Positions 14,101 to 22,860 of a stretch of DNA of 64,000 nucleotides are shown here, in pieces. The DNA is from Sipunculus nudus. Lineage: Eukaryota; Annelida; Sipuncula; Golfingiida; Sipunculidae. The stretch covers positions 17,911,019-17,975,018 of the forward strand of contig CM049306.1 of assembly GCA_026874595.1 (NCBI GenBank), written 5' to 3'. How positions within the stretch are numbered: the stretch's first letter is position 1; every line of letters begins with the position of its first letter. The translations under genes and the position numbers were made by a program. The notes under the pieces were generated by a model. The model ran no database searches, was not told the DNA's origin, and saw nothing but the letters and a program-made list of their open reading frames with translations.

Positions 14101-15392
14101 ATATAAGTCAAGTTTGAAATCAATACATCAATAAAAGCAGGAATTATCATCCAGAAACTAATTTTTTTGACAGATATCTCCTGTGGCCTTGACCTTTGAC
14201 CTTGTGACCCCAAAATTGATATGGATCATCCACTATTGGCAAGTGAGCTATATATTCAAGATGGAAGACCTGGGATGAAAGTTTGGCTTAAAATGCATCC
14301 ACAGTATCTTTTAAGATGCGAGTCCAGTGATCTTGACTTTTGACCTCATGACCCTAGAACCTATAGGGTTCTTACTTTAGTGGTAGGCCATACATAAGTC
14401 ACGTTTGAAATCCAAATGGCTATCAACACTGGAGATATCATAAGAGGTGTGTGATTTTCACCAAATATGGACACATTAAAGGTCAAGGCCACTCTCATGG
14501 TAAAGGTCATGACCCAAATGTAAATAGACCTCATCCAATAACCCATCTCTCTACACGTGCATTATATGAAAGAAATCTGTCCATTAGTTTTTTACATATA
14601 ATGCTTACAGTACTGTCAAGTGGCAATTATGGGGGTATTAAAAGGCGTAAAAACAAGAAAAGGATAATAGGTGGCGCCACCAATTTTCCGGTATATCACA
14701 AGGCTATCCAAGATCTTCGGTCACCTTGATTTTTGGACCAGTCCATGCAAGCTTACTTGAGATATTTAAGAATTGTGTTATTTTCAGCAAAAATGGACCT
14801 ATTCAAGGTCAAGGTCACTCTCCTAGCATAGGTCATGACCCCATTTTAAATATTCTTCCCCTTACCTATATCTATACAAATGTAAAGTTTGAAAAAGATC
14901 AGTGAAATATTTTTTTGAGTTATCCCGCTCACAAGGTTTTTCTGCGGCGGTGGCGGCGGCGGCGGCGGGACCGTCGTGAAATCATATAGTATCCCGACTT
15001 TGTCTGGGTATACAATGATAATTTGTAAGGGTTATTAGGTGTTTTCATGCTACACAGGGTATATATGCCCAAACCTCACCATCGGTTATGTAAACTCTCA
15101 CCGAACGCCGCTGTAGCGCTTGGAATCTGTGGCTTTTTTTTTATTGAAGAAGTTATTTGCTTTGTCGATTTGCTCAGGTTGCTGTGTTCAAGACCCTAGC
15201 CCATTGCGCTCCTTAAGCGTAATTTTGAGAGCCAATAGACGTGATTACACCAAGCAACGCAGAAAGCCGCGAGAGACCGCCACCGTTTTTCCCGCACCGG
15301 TGACTTTGTAGAAAAGCCACAGCACCCACCACCACAAAGGCGAAAGCAGCGTACATTCCCTCCACCGATCTCACCGGCGGAGACCCAGCCAT
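4463..15392 (-). CDS. PXK/Slob-family pseudokinase with N-terminal transmembrane anchor (3' end missing)
   Basis: Minus-strand multi-exon gene assembled from AG/GT boundaries, phase and resemblance to PXK and Drosophila Slob. Exons in order: 15375-15392, 11353-11423, 10978-11079, 10057-10134, 7383-7534, 6125-6219, 5356-5451, 4932-5017, 4463-4569. The start MAGSPP joins in phase 0 to a hydrophobic segment (LPVLGVLFVAAGLALVI). Later exons align with the kinase-like region of PXK: LSEIGRR, QQGSLKDLI, LFGRQILE, GFPPMHHLHTGNILVQG, CRVAGIEN, SHVLCFG. The catalytic HRD is replaced by HLH and DFG is degenerate, as in PXK, so a scaffold role is more likely than catalysis. No PX domain was seen. Two junctions (10978 to 10057 and 7383 to 6125) are out of phase, so a short exon is probably missing at each. 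The C-terminus was not found. Confidence 0.8.
4932..5017 (-). CDS. Pseudokinase gene, pseudo-catalytic loop exon
   Basis: Acceptor TATTTTAG, donor GTAACT. It encodes ALQHLEKLGFPP then MHHLHTGNILVQGEVC, aligned with PXK LKFLHDKGFPYGHLHASNVM. His stands where active kinases carry the catalytic-loop Asp of HRD; the downstream Asn (GN) is retained. Confidence 0.88.
5356..5451 (-). CDS. Pseudokinase gene, exon with LFGRQILE motif
   Basis: Acceptor TTTCTGCAG, donor GTAGGT, exactly 32 codons. It encodes AKYKDTWSKKYANHGHGLPK then TKIQLFGRQILE, matching PXK (FLKKYCNP...IKTYGRQILE). Confidence 0.88.
5634..5972 (+). CDS. Possible pair of plus-strand exons ending in a stop, unknown protein
   Basis: On the strand opposite the pseudokinase gene, inside its intron, a 52-nt segment (5634-5685) is bounded by CTCTGCAG and GTAAGA. 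It joins in phase 0 to 5916-5972 (acceptor TTTTTTAACAG). The join reads DQYYYDICHQFSFVVVQ then VYLHPRKGHGPIFRKSQK and a stop. I do not recognise the protein and found no upstream exon. The splice signals are good but the coding length is only about 35 residues, so chance is a real alternative. Confidence 0.22.
6125..6219 (-). CDS. Pseudokinase gene, exon with QQGSLKDLI motif
   Basis: Acceptor TATTGCAG, donor GTAATA, 95 nt. It encodes PDEIDFVMEQEQVAVIHNVS then QQGSLKDLINK, matching the PXK motif FNEKGTLKDLI and ending in phase 0 with the next exon. Confidence 0.85.
6341..6361. repeat. (CA)n microsatellite
   Basis: About ten CA dinucleotides within an intron of the pseudokinase gene. Confidence 0.85.
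7383..7534 (-). CDS. Pseudokinase gene, kinase N-lobe exon
   Basis: Acceptor TTTCAAG, donor GTAAAA. It starts in phase with the previous exon (Gly junction), then 50 codons beginning RRPQKSWFRIKHQPNNTEML. This resembles the PXK segment containing YFLMKIKNQP. It ends in phase 0, while the following exon at 6219 needs one carried base, so one exon, probably the HPYI-type segment, was not located between 6220 and 7382. Confidence 0.75.
8041..8866 (+). mobile_element. Family B tandem-core fragment
   Basis: Alternating half-units of about 130-150 bp, each starting with a version of GGTGGCGCCACC (8084, 8217, 8364, 8491, 8641). They carry the markers ATGTCTGCAGAGTAAAC, GATATGAGTGAT and CAAACGGTTCCCGAGATAT. 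The 5' and 3' hairpin ends of full family B copies are absent. The tail (CACATGTGACCTGATGATAA followed by GGTTCGCT) resembles the end of family C, suggesting a chimera or abutting insertion. Confidence 0.7.
8870..9780 (+). mobile_element. Family C non-autonomous element
   Basis: Homologous to 40580-41330. It starts with TTTTTTCAAATAGTTGAAAG, contains a short array of GTCTAGAC palindromes (8934-8983), a C-run, a perfect GGTGGCGCCACC at 9287-9298 and the marker GGACAATTTGCCTGGACAG. It ends with a GGACGGCGGACGG-type GC-rich stretch followed by CACAGGTTCGCTAAAAA. Internal stops exclude coding. Confidence 0.7.
8934..8983. repeat. Array of five GTCTAGAC palindromes
   Basis: GTCTAGAC occurs at 8934, 8942, 8955, 8963 and 8976, giving start spacings of 8, 13, 8 and 13 bp: a 21-bp unit of paired palindromes. 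A degenerate version lies in the second family C copy around 40640-40705. Confidence 0.85.
10057..10134 (-). CDS. Pseudokinase gene, start of PXK-like region
   Basis: Acceptor GGTTGTAG, donor GTTAGT. It encodes NALLNCQFYLRSSYKYVL then TEQLSEI, which aligns with the PXK segment just before its kinase-like domain (ALQQ..FFRS.....EPLKDIG). It ends with one base that forms Gly with the next exon. Confidence 0.75.
10689..10732 (+). CDS. Possible plus-strand first coding exon (MQYKGLERTSPLKE)
   Basis: An ATG opens 14 codons that run into a consensus donor (AAAC then GTAAGT) at 10733. The upstream 200 bp is locally GC-richer and contains GCGCGCC and CACGTGCACGTG. It lies antisense within an intron of the pseudokinase gene. 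No downstream exon was linked, so this may be chance. Confidence 0.2.
10862..10944. mobile_element. 83-bp palindromic insertion with 10-bp target duplication
   Basis: Two 34-bp arms (10862-10895 and 10910-10943), starting AGCCCGATTTAATCGGACTC, pair at 32 of 34 positions around a 14-bp loop. The unit is flanked by TCTATACAGC at 10852-10861 and again at 10945-10954, which I read as a 10-bp target-site duplication. It is a miniature inverted-repeat element, 34 bp from exon 10978-11079 on the downstream-intron side. A microRNA-type hairpin is an alternative reading of the fold alone, but the flanking repeats favour insertion. Confidence 0.8.
10978..11079 (-). CDS. Pseudokinase gene, juxtamembrane exon
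   Basis: Acceptor CTTTTCAG. The frame continues from the previous exon (KNPRYTYVTIDSTIDKHEK, then ANLDQELQRMAFRG). The best donor is GTATAT at 10976-10977, leaving two bases, while the next recognised exon needs one. A small exon is therefore missing from this model, or a different donor is used. Confidence 0.6.
11112..11146. repeat. (AT)n microsatellite
   Basis: About 17 AT units just upstream, in the minus-strand sense, of the juxtamembrane exon's acceptor. Confidence 0.9.
11353..11423 (-). CDS. Pseudokinase gene, transmembrane exon
   Basis: Acceptor TTTTAG and donor GTAGGT bound 71 nt. They encode a 17-residue hydrophobic stretch followed by basic residues (RYIVRQ), typical of a single-pass anchor with the basic side cytoplasmic. 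It ends with two bases (AG) that complete Arg with the next exon. Confidence 0.75.
12088..12856 (+). mobile_element. Short Helentron-associated/pearl-like element
   Basis: The 5' end GGCTCATGGGCCATGACGCTC is a diverged version of the GGGACCCATGGGTCATGACG end seen at 22861 and 41855. The 3' end (12832-12856) has ACAGTC followed by AGCTGAGCTAAAAA, preceded by a GACGGACAAAG-type microsatellite. The interior is a single unit with GTTTCCAAGAAGATTTCAC-type motifs weakly like family A. It sits in intron 1 of the pseudokinase gene. Confidence 0.6.
13391..15020 (+). mobile_element. Family D element with nuclear-receptor-like tandem cores
   Basis: A perfect 5' hairpin (TGGCACC-GCA-GGTGCCA, 13404-13420) is followed by about three tandem units of roughly 290 bp. 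Each unit carries two variants of CCTGTGACCTTGACCTTTGA and the phrase AGCAGGAATTATCATCC. A palindrome GGTGGCGCCACC lies at 14670-14681, then a (CGG)n-like stretch (14944-14970), then a 3' hairpin GTATCCC...GGGTATAC (14989-15013). The 5' GTATCTCCAGACA and the complement of the 3' end (GTATACCCAGACA) match at 11 of 13 bases. Confidence 0.72.
15375..15392 (-). CDS. Pseudokinase gene, first coding exon (MAGSPP)
   Basis: ATG at 15390-15392 opens six codons and ends at a GTGAGA donor in phase 0, the phase needed by the transmembrane exon. The surrounding 250 bp is more GC-rich than average, as expected for a 5' UTR or promoter. Reading through the donor also stays open for about 50 codons, so an alternative unspliced start cannot be excluded. 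Confidence 0.6.
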
Positions 15393-15489
15393 GCCAATCT
15401 AGAACCGAACCGATCGATGAAACGAGAGAGCTTTGAGACGAAAGCATTTTATATTTGCAGTTTATGCCATTTAGACAACGTTAGCAAGT

Positions 15490-15935
15490 TTTTTCTTCAT
15501 AAGCCAGGACCCTGTGGCTCAAGCGGTACAGACTGTAGCTAATTATGGGCATGCTTACAGCCGATGTTGGGTCATATGTCCTCTCCTTAGGAGCTTGACC
15601 TTTCCGTGTCGTCTTGAACTCCCTTGTTGGCAGCCATTCGTTGTGTCTCATCTTCGATCCTTTCATCAAACAAATTTTATCACTGCTGTGAAAGCAATGG
15701 TGAAACTGCATTACACAGACTCCCCGGCCAAGGATCGGACGAAGATCCTTTCTAGTGAGACTTATTACATGTATGCTGAAAAGACTCGCAATCTTTGTTG
15801 TGTCCCTAAAGGGGCAGAACTTGTGGTAAGGGACACAAGTAGGCTATGCTTGAATTGAGACATGCAATACAGATATGTCCCCAGGGGGCTGCCGTGCTCT
15901 CTCCCTGCTCTGCGTATACGTACATACGAATTTAC

Positions 15936-15938
<3 letters not shown>
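15490..15938. other. 5' flank of the pseudokinase gene; possible old tRNA-derived SINE
   Basis: GTGGCTCAAGCGGTACAGAC (15523-15542) resembles a tRNA A box, but no convincing B box follows. A short inverted repeat TTGTGTCCCT...AGGGACACAA lies near 15797-15838. Promoter elements for the minus-strand gene should lie here, but no TATA box or other diagnostic motif stands out. Confidence 0.3.

Positions 15939-15989
<51 letters not shown>
15939..15989. repeat. (AT)n microsatellite
   Basis: About 25 uninterrupted AT units. Confidence 0.92.
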
Positions 15990-15991
<2 letters not shown>

Positions 15992-18900
15992 GTTAGTTTC
16001 TATTGGGTGTTTAAAACAACACATGCACTCTTTATTTGTAAATTTTAATTAAGATATCACACAAAAATAAATTAACATTTTACAATACATATAACAGTTT
16101 AAATGTTATATAATTTATGTGGGGTAATGCGAATTTAAAACGATTTTTCGATTTATCTTTAAGGGTGGGGTTTACCCTGGGAGTTTATGCATTTAACGCT
16201 GTTTGATGACAGCTTCACCAGAGCAATCAAACTAAAAGCATAATTTATATTCAACCTCATTGAAAACTTGACATTTCACGGTCAGTAGTAAGGGTAGGTG
16301 GACGTTCGCTTCGAACAACATTTAAAACTAATTAAAAGCTGCTTTGTAAGCATATATATATAAATATATATATACTAATGAATACAACAGGGCGAGTTAG
16401 GCAGAGAAACGCTGTAAACAAACAAAAAATAATTAGAATAAATTTATGTCCATATTAATCAAAGGAGCTAAAACTTTCTATGGGATAGGGTCGGTTATGG
16501 CAAAATTGTATAATATAATATGATAATGTTTTCACCTGTGTGTATATATGTTTGTAGATATTATTGGGGCTATGCATGATCTAAAGAGTCTGGACCCATG
16601 GCGCTTTGTTGAGAGGAGAACTGCTATATAGCTAGAGAAGACCAGTTTAATTTTGATTGGGACGAAAGTGCGGATACATTACGCCTGTTCAAAAAACGAA
16701 GTAACAGCACATGTACATACCTATAAAATATAGGCGTTAAGACACATTACAGGTTAGAGCATTTATCAATGGATAGGACTATCATTATCGTGGGTGATTT
16801 ATGTTACAATTTTATGATAAAGTCGATACTATAATGTTTAGGTATTCAATAGAGCATGATTTATATGGAAGCCTCATTATCAAATCCTTGATTTCAACGT
16901 GACTGTCGCAATATAAGAAATGACTGTCCACCATGAAACAATGTTGGGTCTAGTGCAACATGTCCCAGAGAAATATTGTTATATGATAATATAAAGCCCA
17001 TAAAAACAGTTGTTAAGCCGTTAACATGCAAAAGAAATAGGGCATTCTTAAAGACGACACAAACAGTAGTGCTGTCAGGTGGGTTTAAGGTGATTTGTCA
17101 CGTTTGCATGGGGATTCTGACTATGAGGTCTGGGATGGTGTCGAAGTCTGATTGGAGTCACGATGTATTTTTTCCTGGATATATGTCATATCATAATCTA
17201 AATGAAGGGGTTAATCTATTCATGCTGAATCAAATGACATATGAAGTATACAAAACATGTTTATGTGTTTAATGATGATCGATTATTGTAAAAGTCCATC
17301 ATTTTAAAATCTAAACTCTAAATCTATCCGACAGTGCTCTTCAAGGATGGTCCCTGCTCTTCCAGAATGTTTACCACATTCATGACTTGCTGAAAAGGAA
17401 CACACCGGGAATGGTGTCATTACGTTTAATGTAACGAGTTCATACAATGTGAACACAAAAAAACGCTCACCTGGATATATCTGGCGCCGATGGATTAAAT
17501 CCTCAAAACGTATGTCCCAGAATTAAACGTATCGATCTGGTTATCCTGCGCGTTGCATATACTGTATATACAAGTTGTACGGCATGTCACATGGGAGCGA
17601 GTATAGAATCCGATCTACATGAACGAGGTTATGGGTGTATACAGACGGGCGTAATGTTTTAGGATTCATGTAATGGAGAAGTACGAATCATGTCGATGTC
17701 ATATGATCAGGCATTTCATGGCATATGTTGAGTACTACTTATATGAGGCGGTCAAGTCAGTTTAGACCCATGTTGTAAATGAAGACCGGATTCTATATTC
17801 GGGCCGTCACGTGTATTGTTAGGATTAAATCACTCCATATCTAGGATGACACTTGATAGTCTGACTGGTGTATGAAGCAAAGTTAAAGGTACACATACGT
17901 AATGCGGGCCGTGGCGCAAAGTCCAACGGTGTTCATTTATACTGTCCGGTGTGTAGTATTCCGAGTAGTACAGTTCTGATATCGAAACCTGCTGTGCAGT
18001 CAAAATACAACGCTTGCCCATAAAGTTCATGTTTATACCTGTCCTTGCCAAAAAGGACGAGGCTACTCTGTACCTTTTAATACAGTGTTTCATGTACGCC
18101 CAACGCCAGTCCATGTACATTGAAATAATTCGGACACCTGAATAGACAGCAAACACAATCACTGGACAACGGGGTTAAGAGTTCAGTCCTTGCGTTGCGC
18201 AGCGCGTTTATTCAGTAGCCAGGCAGGTTTGACAGTCCTGCTCCGACACGCCCACATGCACGGCACCATTCAGCTGGTAAATACACCTGGTCATGTGAAT
18301 AACATTCACAGATTCCCTCCCTGGTTCAGACAAGGTTGGTCTAATGGAGCTGGAGTGCCCTCTGCGTGTCTGAATTCAATTTTGTATTAACATAGCAGCG
18401 AGGGTCCCGAGAGAAGAATGGAAACTGAACTTCCACACGTTAATTGCACAATTCATGCAGATATTATCAACAAATGAGTTCCCATCGCTGTTATCCGAAG
18501 TGGGGTGTGTCTTGCATGGGCTTTGCTTACATTTCCAGCCATTTAATATTCTAGAAATTATAAAGTATTACAGAAATTATTGTGGATTTAATCGCGATGA
18601 ACGGAAGATTGCACCTGATACAAATAACTGGAGTCCGATGAGACCATGTGCCTCAATATCTTGTCAAAATAGAGTACTTGCGATTTAAAGACATTCATGT
18701 CATACTTAAGGTACACATTATGTGATATACTTGTATAACAGTGTGTGGCAGAGAAACTAGCAATCATAAGCTCGAAACAAAAGAACAATGAACTAACGTT
18801 CGTTAATTGTTTCCTCCTGTTGCCATTGGCCAAGGACACCCAGCCGTGCGAAAAAGAAATTATAAAAACCAATATCGCAATTAGTTGAACTTCAGTCACC

Positions 18901-19038
18901 TGATGAGCCGATACCGGCGGTATTGATTCAGATTCATCGCATACCTAAGCATATGTTTAAATATAGAAGGTATAAATATGTTTACAAAATGGAGAAACGT
19001 CAGCTGAAACTTGGTCGGTCAACAAGGGCGTCAATGCT
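15990..19038. other. Mostly unique sequence without a supported gene
   Basis: No tandem or dispersed family is recognised. A 110-codon minus-strand open frame (17830-18162) begins after a plausible acceptor (CTATTCAG at 18142-18149), but the product is not recognised and the length is compatible with chance. A minus-strand segment near 18794-18899 encodes a hydrophobic stretch (VQLIAILVFIISFSHGW) with a GTTAGT donor and could be a signal-peptide exon, but no in-frame ATG precedes it. Confidence 0.35.
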
Positions 19039-19083
19039 GGGGGGGGGGGGGGGGGGGTAATATATCGACCCCCCCCCCCCCCC
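19039..19083. repeat. G19 / C15 inverted homopolymer pair
   Basis: A run of 19 G, an 11-bp AT-rich spacer, then 15 C. The two runs can pair as a 15-bp GC stem. Confidence 0.9.
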
Positions 19084-19652
19084 GCGCACTTTTCAGCGAG
19101 AGGGGGTGGTCGATGTAATCACCCCCCGGCAATTCACAGAGTAAAATTTTATACTTCAAATAAAATATATCAATATTGAAAAGATAAACTTTGGTTTTTA
19201 TTTGATTGATCAGCATTAACAGGTGAGTTATAAATTACTTTGGATGATCTTATCCATACTTTACGTTGTACACACAAGTTTTTGCGAGTTATCAATCCAG
19301 CCAATACAAACAACTAGCCTACCTGCAGTTTACTGTCACCCTGGAGGTTAAAATTTCATATAATATGAGTCTGGGTTAGAAATAACATATACTGAAAACT
19401 TCATTTTTTTCAGTCTAATACTTGGTTTTAATATTTCAGATATATTAAGGTTTACACATTAATTATATGCACACCCACATACAGTAACAACGTGATATTT
19501 TTAATATTCGTTTAGATTTATAAAAATGTTTCCCCAGCCTTCGCCAATGAGTCATCCCATCCACCCTGAACTTAACGAGCAAGTTAGCTCCGTTGTCTTG
19601 CAAAAAAATGTAGACAGGTGGGATCTAAGGGAGGTTTGAACAATAATGAAAA

Positions 19653-19690
19653 CAAAGGACCCATGGGTCACTGTGCTCAGCTGAAGTTGA
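19653..19690 (+). repeat. Solitary 5' end of a Helentron/pearl-like element
   Basis: AAAGGACCCATGGGTCACTG followed by TGCTCAGCTG matches the 5' ends at 22861, 26629 and 41855. No matching tandem cores or 3' hairpin follow in the next kilobase before family B starts at 20356, so the copy is truncated or diverged. Confidence 0.55.
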
Positions 19691-20355
19691 CCTTGAAGGC
19701 AAAAATCTAAAATAATATCAAATGGAGATAAAGCCTCAGAGGAAAAGGTGATATAGGTCAAGTATTGTTGACATGATTGGTTTGTATTGATGAGTAAGAA
19801 ATTGTTGCAAATAATATTTTGTGACCAAACCATGCATTTCCTAATGTTAAAATTGAAGCATGTGAGCAGTTTATGACCATAAGATGTTTATTATTACCTT
19901 GATCATTGGTTGGCTTTTTGATAAATTGTTGATAGTTCAGTAGTTTACACATTTGTTCAATTGGACCTATTTTTTTTTATAAAATATATATTATTAAATA
20001 TATCTATGTTTACAGTTGACTAATGTCCCCAGTCCACAGATGCAAGGACTTGGTAATGGTGTATGTGTGTATGTGTGGGGGGGGGGGGGGGTTGAAAGAT
20101 AGGATTAAAGTTTAACATCTGCAATATAACAATATTCTCACATTTCAGACTTTAATAGCTTAAATCCATACACATACAGCATATGAAAGTTATTTCAACA
20201 GTGCAATTAGGAAAAATTTCATAATTAATATATATTTAATGATAACGGAGAGATGATGGACAGACAGGGCTGATCACTTTATGTTCCGTTCTGCTGAGGA
20301 AAGAATATGTTTCAATCAGATCTTATTTTTTTCTAATCCAATTATTTTTAAAAAC

Positions 20356-21815
20356 TAGAATACGGGTAGTCGACAAGCGACTACGTGTATCCGCCAAAAT
20401 CAGAGAAGAACGGGTGAAGTGAGGCATGGATTGAGTGGCAAGGGGAAATAGAGTTACATGTGTTACATATTAGAATGGATCTCTGCCACATAAACATGAC
20501 TGTAGGTGGCGGCACCTGTTATTTGAACGAGAAACTATCCAAGATGTATACACATGCAAAATTTCATGTGGAAAAGTCAAACCACTGCAGAGATATGAGT
20601 GATTTTAACCTAAGGCAGACAAACAGATGGACGCTGTGCAAATATGGCTGCAGGTGGCGCCACCATTTTTGTGTATGTTATAAAGCTATTCAAGGGCTAC
20701 ATTTGTGTAAATATTTTTCCTGATTGGTCAAACGAGTCCGGAGATATAAGCATTAATGTCTGCAGCGTGAACGTGAATGTAGGTGGCGCCACCTGTCATA
20801 AAATCGAGAAAGTTATCCAGGATGTATACGCATGCCGAATTACAGTTAATTTGGGCAAACCACTGCAGAGATATGCGTGATTTTAACCCAAGGCAGACAA
20901 ACAGATGGACGCTGTGCAAAAATGGCTGCAGGTGGCGCCACCATTTTTGTGTATGTTATAAAGCTATCCAAGGGCTAAATTAGTGTAAAACTTTTTCCTG
21001 ATTGGTTGACCGAGTCCGGAGATATAAGCATGGATGTCTACAGCGTGAACGTGAATGTAGGTGGCGCCACCTGTCATAAAATCAAGAAAGCTATGCGGGA
21101 TGTATACCCATGCCAAATTTCAGGTAATTTGGTGAAACCACTGCAGAGATATTAGTGATTTTAACCTAAGGCAGACAAACAGATGGACGCTGTGCAAAAA
21201 TGGCTGCAGTTGGCGCCACCATTTTTGTGTATGTTATAAAGCTATCCAGGGCTACATTTGTGTAAAATTTTTTCCTGATTGGTCAAACAGTTGCCGAGAT
21301 ATGAGCTTAGATGTCTGCAGCTTTAACGTGAATGTAGGTGGCGCCACCTGTCATAAATCAAGAAAGCTATCTAGGATGTATACGCATGCCGAATTTTAGG
21401 TGAATTAGTCAAACCACTGCAGAGATATGAGTGATTTTAACCCAAGGCAGATGAACAGATGGACACTGTGCAAACATGGTTGCAGGTGGCGCCACCTTTT
21501 TTTGTATATGTTATAAAGCTATCCCAGGGCTACATTTGTGTTAATTTTTTTCCTGATTGGTCAAACGGTTCCCGAGATATGTGGGTTTATGTGTGGAAAC
21601 AGACGCACAAACGGACGCTGGGCAGAAAGGAAAGGTCAGAGGTCAAGGTCACTTGGTTAGGCACCAGTTCACAAGTGACCCGATAATTTGTGTAAGTTTC
21701 GGATAAATCTGTCCAGTAGTCTCAGAGGAGTTCTCCGGAAACGAACGCGGCGGCGGCTGCGGCGGAACCCGGTCAAAAACATAGTATCCGCAAAACTTCT
21801 TTTTGGCGGATACAA
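20356..21815 (+). mobile_element. Family B element, complete
   Basis: The 5' hairpin GTAGTCG-ACAAG-CGACTAC (20366-20384) is followed by GTATCCGCCAAAA (20387-20399). Its exact inverse complement TTTTGGCGGATAC closes the element at 21801-21813, where it also forms a 3' hairpin with GTATCCGC (21784). In between are eight half-units of about 128-150 bp, six of them starting with perfect or one-change GGTGGCGCCACC (20653, 20782, 20931, 21060, 21209, 21337, 21485). A GC-rich CGGCGGCTGCGGCGG stretch precedes the 3' end. There is no coding capacity. Confidence 0.85.
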
Positions 21816-22619
21816 TTAATTAAATTTTACACACTTGCAATAAAAACTAATGCCCCAGTGCCATATGCCAAGGAGTCAATGGCAGCAGATTGGGGGTGGG
21901 GAGTTGGAGGGAAAAGGGGGGGGGGGGGTATTAACAACACTTCTGCATATACATATTCAGGGCAAACAAAACCTGATCTCCAATTCTGCTGAGGCAGGAA
22001 AATAATGAAAAAAATTTTGTATTAGATCCTCATTTAATTGTCACATCATTTTTTTTTATTTTAAGTTTATATTTCTAAATTTTTCCAATATAATATATAT
22101 ATATCTGAATATAAAAGTTGATTCATAATTCTAAATTACATCATCATAAATCTCAATCAGATAACAACACATCATGCATACAAATGCATATTTACCACAA
22201 AAATATATCTTTTAATTTGCAAAACAATAAATATATATAAATTATTCTTGCTTCAGAGTTCACAATTTTAAATTGTGCATTTATTTATCCATAATTTGCT
22301 TCATATTTTATATATTTATGCATACTGATGGGTTTAATCATATTTTAATTTGTTAAAATCATTAAAAAAAACACAGATTTCTTTAAAAATGCTACGTTAA
22401 AACAACTTTGTCATCTTCTTGATTACTCCTTGAATTACTTTACAAGGAAAGTTTTGTCTATTGGAGTGGAAACAGTATTACAGTTAAGGAAATACAGTGC
22501 AAACAATCAAAATTACTGCATAACACTGATATGAGAATAACTGTACACCTGTCACAGCAGGGGATCTCCCCTAGTGACTGTAACAAATCAGAAACCCTGG
22601 CATAGCTGACTTCCAGTGA

Positions 22620-22860
22620 CCAGGAGTGAGTTGCCAGCATCTGGACAAAGCAAGTGACTACAACAGAGCCTCAAGAAAAAAATTAATTACTAGCCTAATT
22701 TTCAAGCTTTTATTTTCAAATGGCAAATTTAAACAAATTAAATATGTATGTTTACATGCTGTGAAAATTAAATCAACAGTCATCCGAGGAAAAAAATGCG
22801 CCATGTTTAAAGTTGGGCAAATTTAAGGTACTGATTTTATTTTTCCGCTAATTACTTTAA
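22620..22860 (+). repeat. Family E fragment
   Basis: Shares the phrases ACTAGCCTAATTTT, CATGCTGTGAAAATTAAATC and GGGCAAATTTAAGGTACT-like text with the E copies at 23770, 27930, 32650 and 54430. It is cut off at 22861 by the 5' end of the next element. Confidence 0.65.

Noticed and set aside
15511-15600. tRNA gene or SINE head (GTGGCTCAAGCGGTA)
   Set aside because: No matching B box or cloverleaf can be drawn; at most an old SINE trace.
17830-18162. 110-codon minus-strand open frame with an internal CTATTCAG acceptor
   Set aside because: No recognised domain and no partner exon; the length is compatible with chance in 64 kb.
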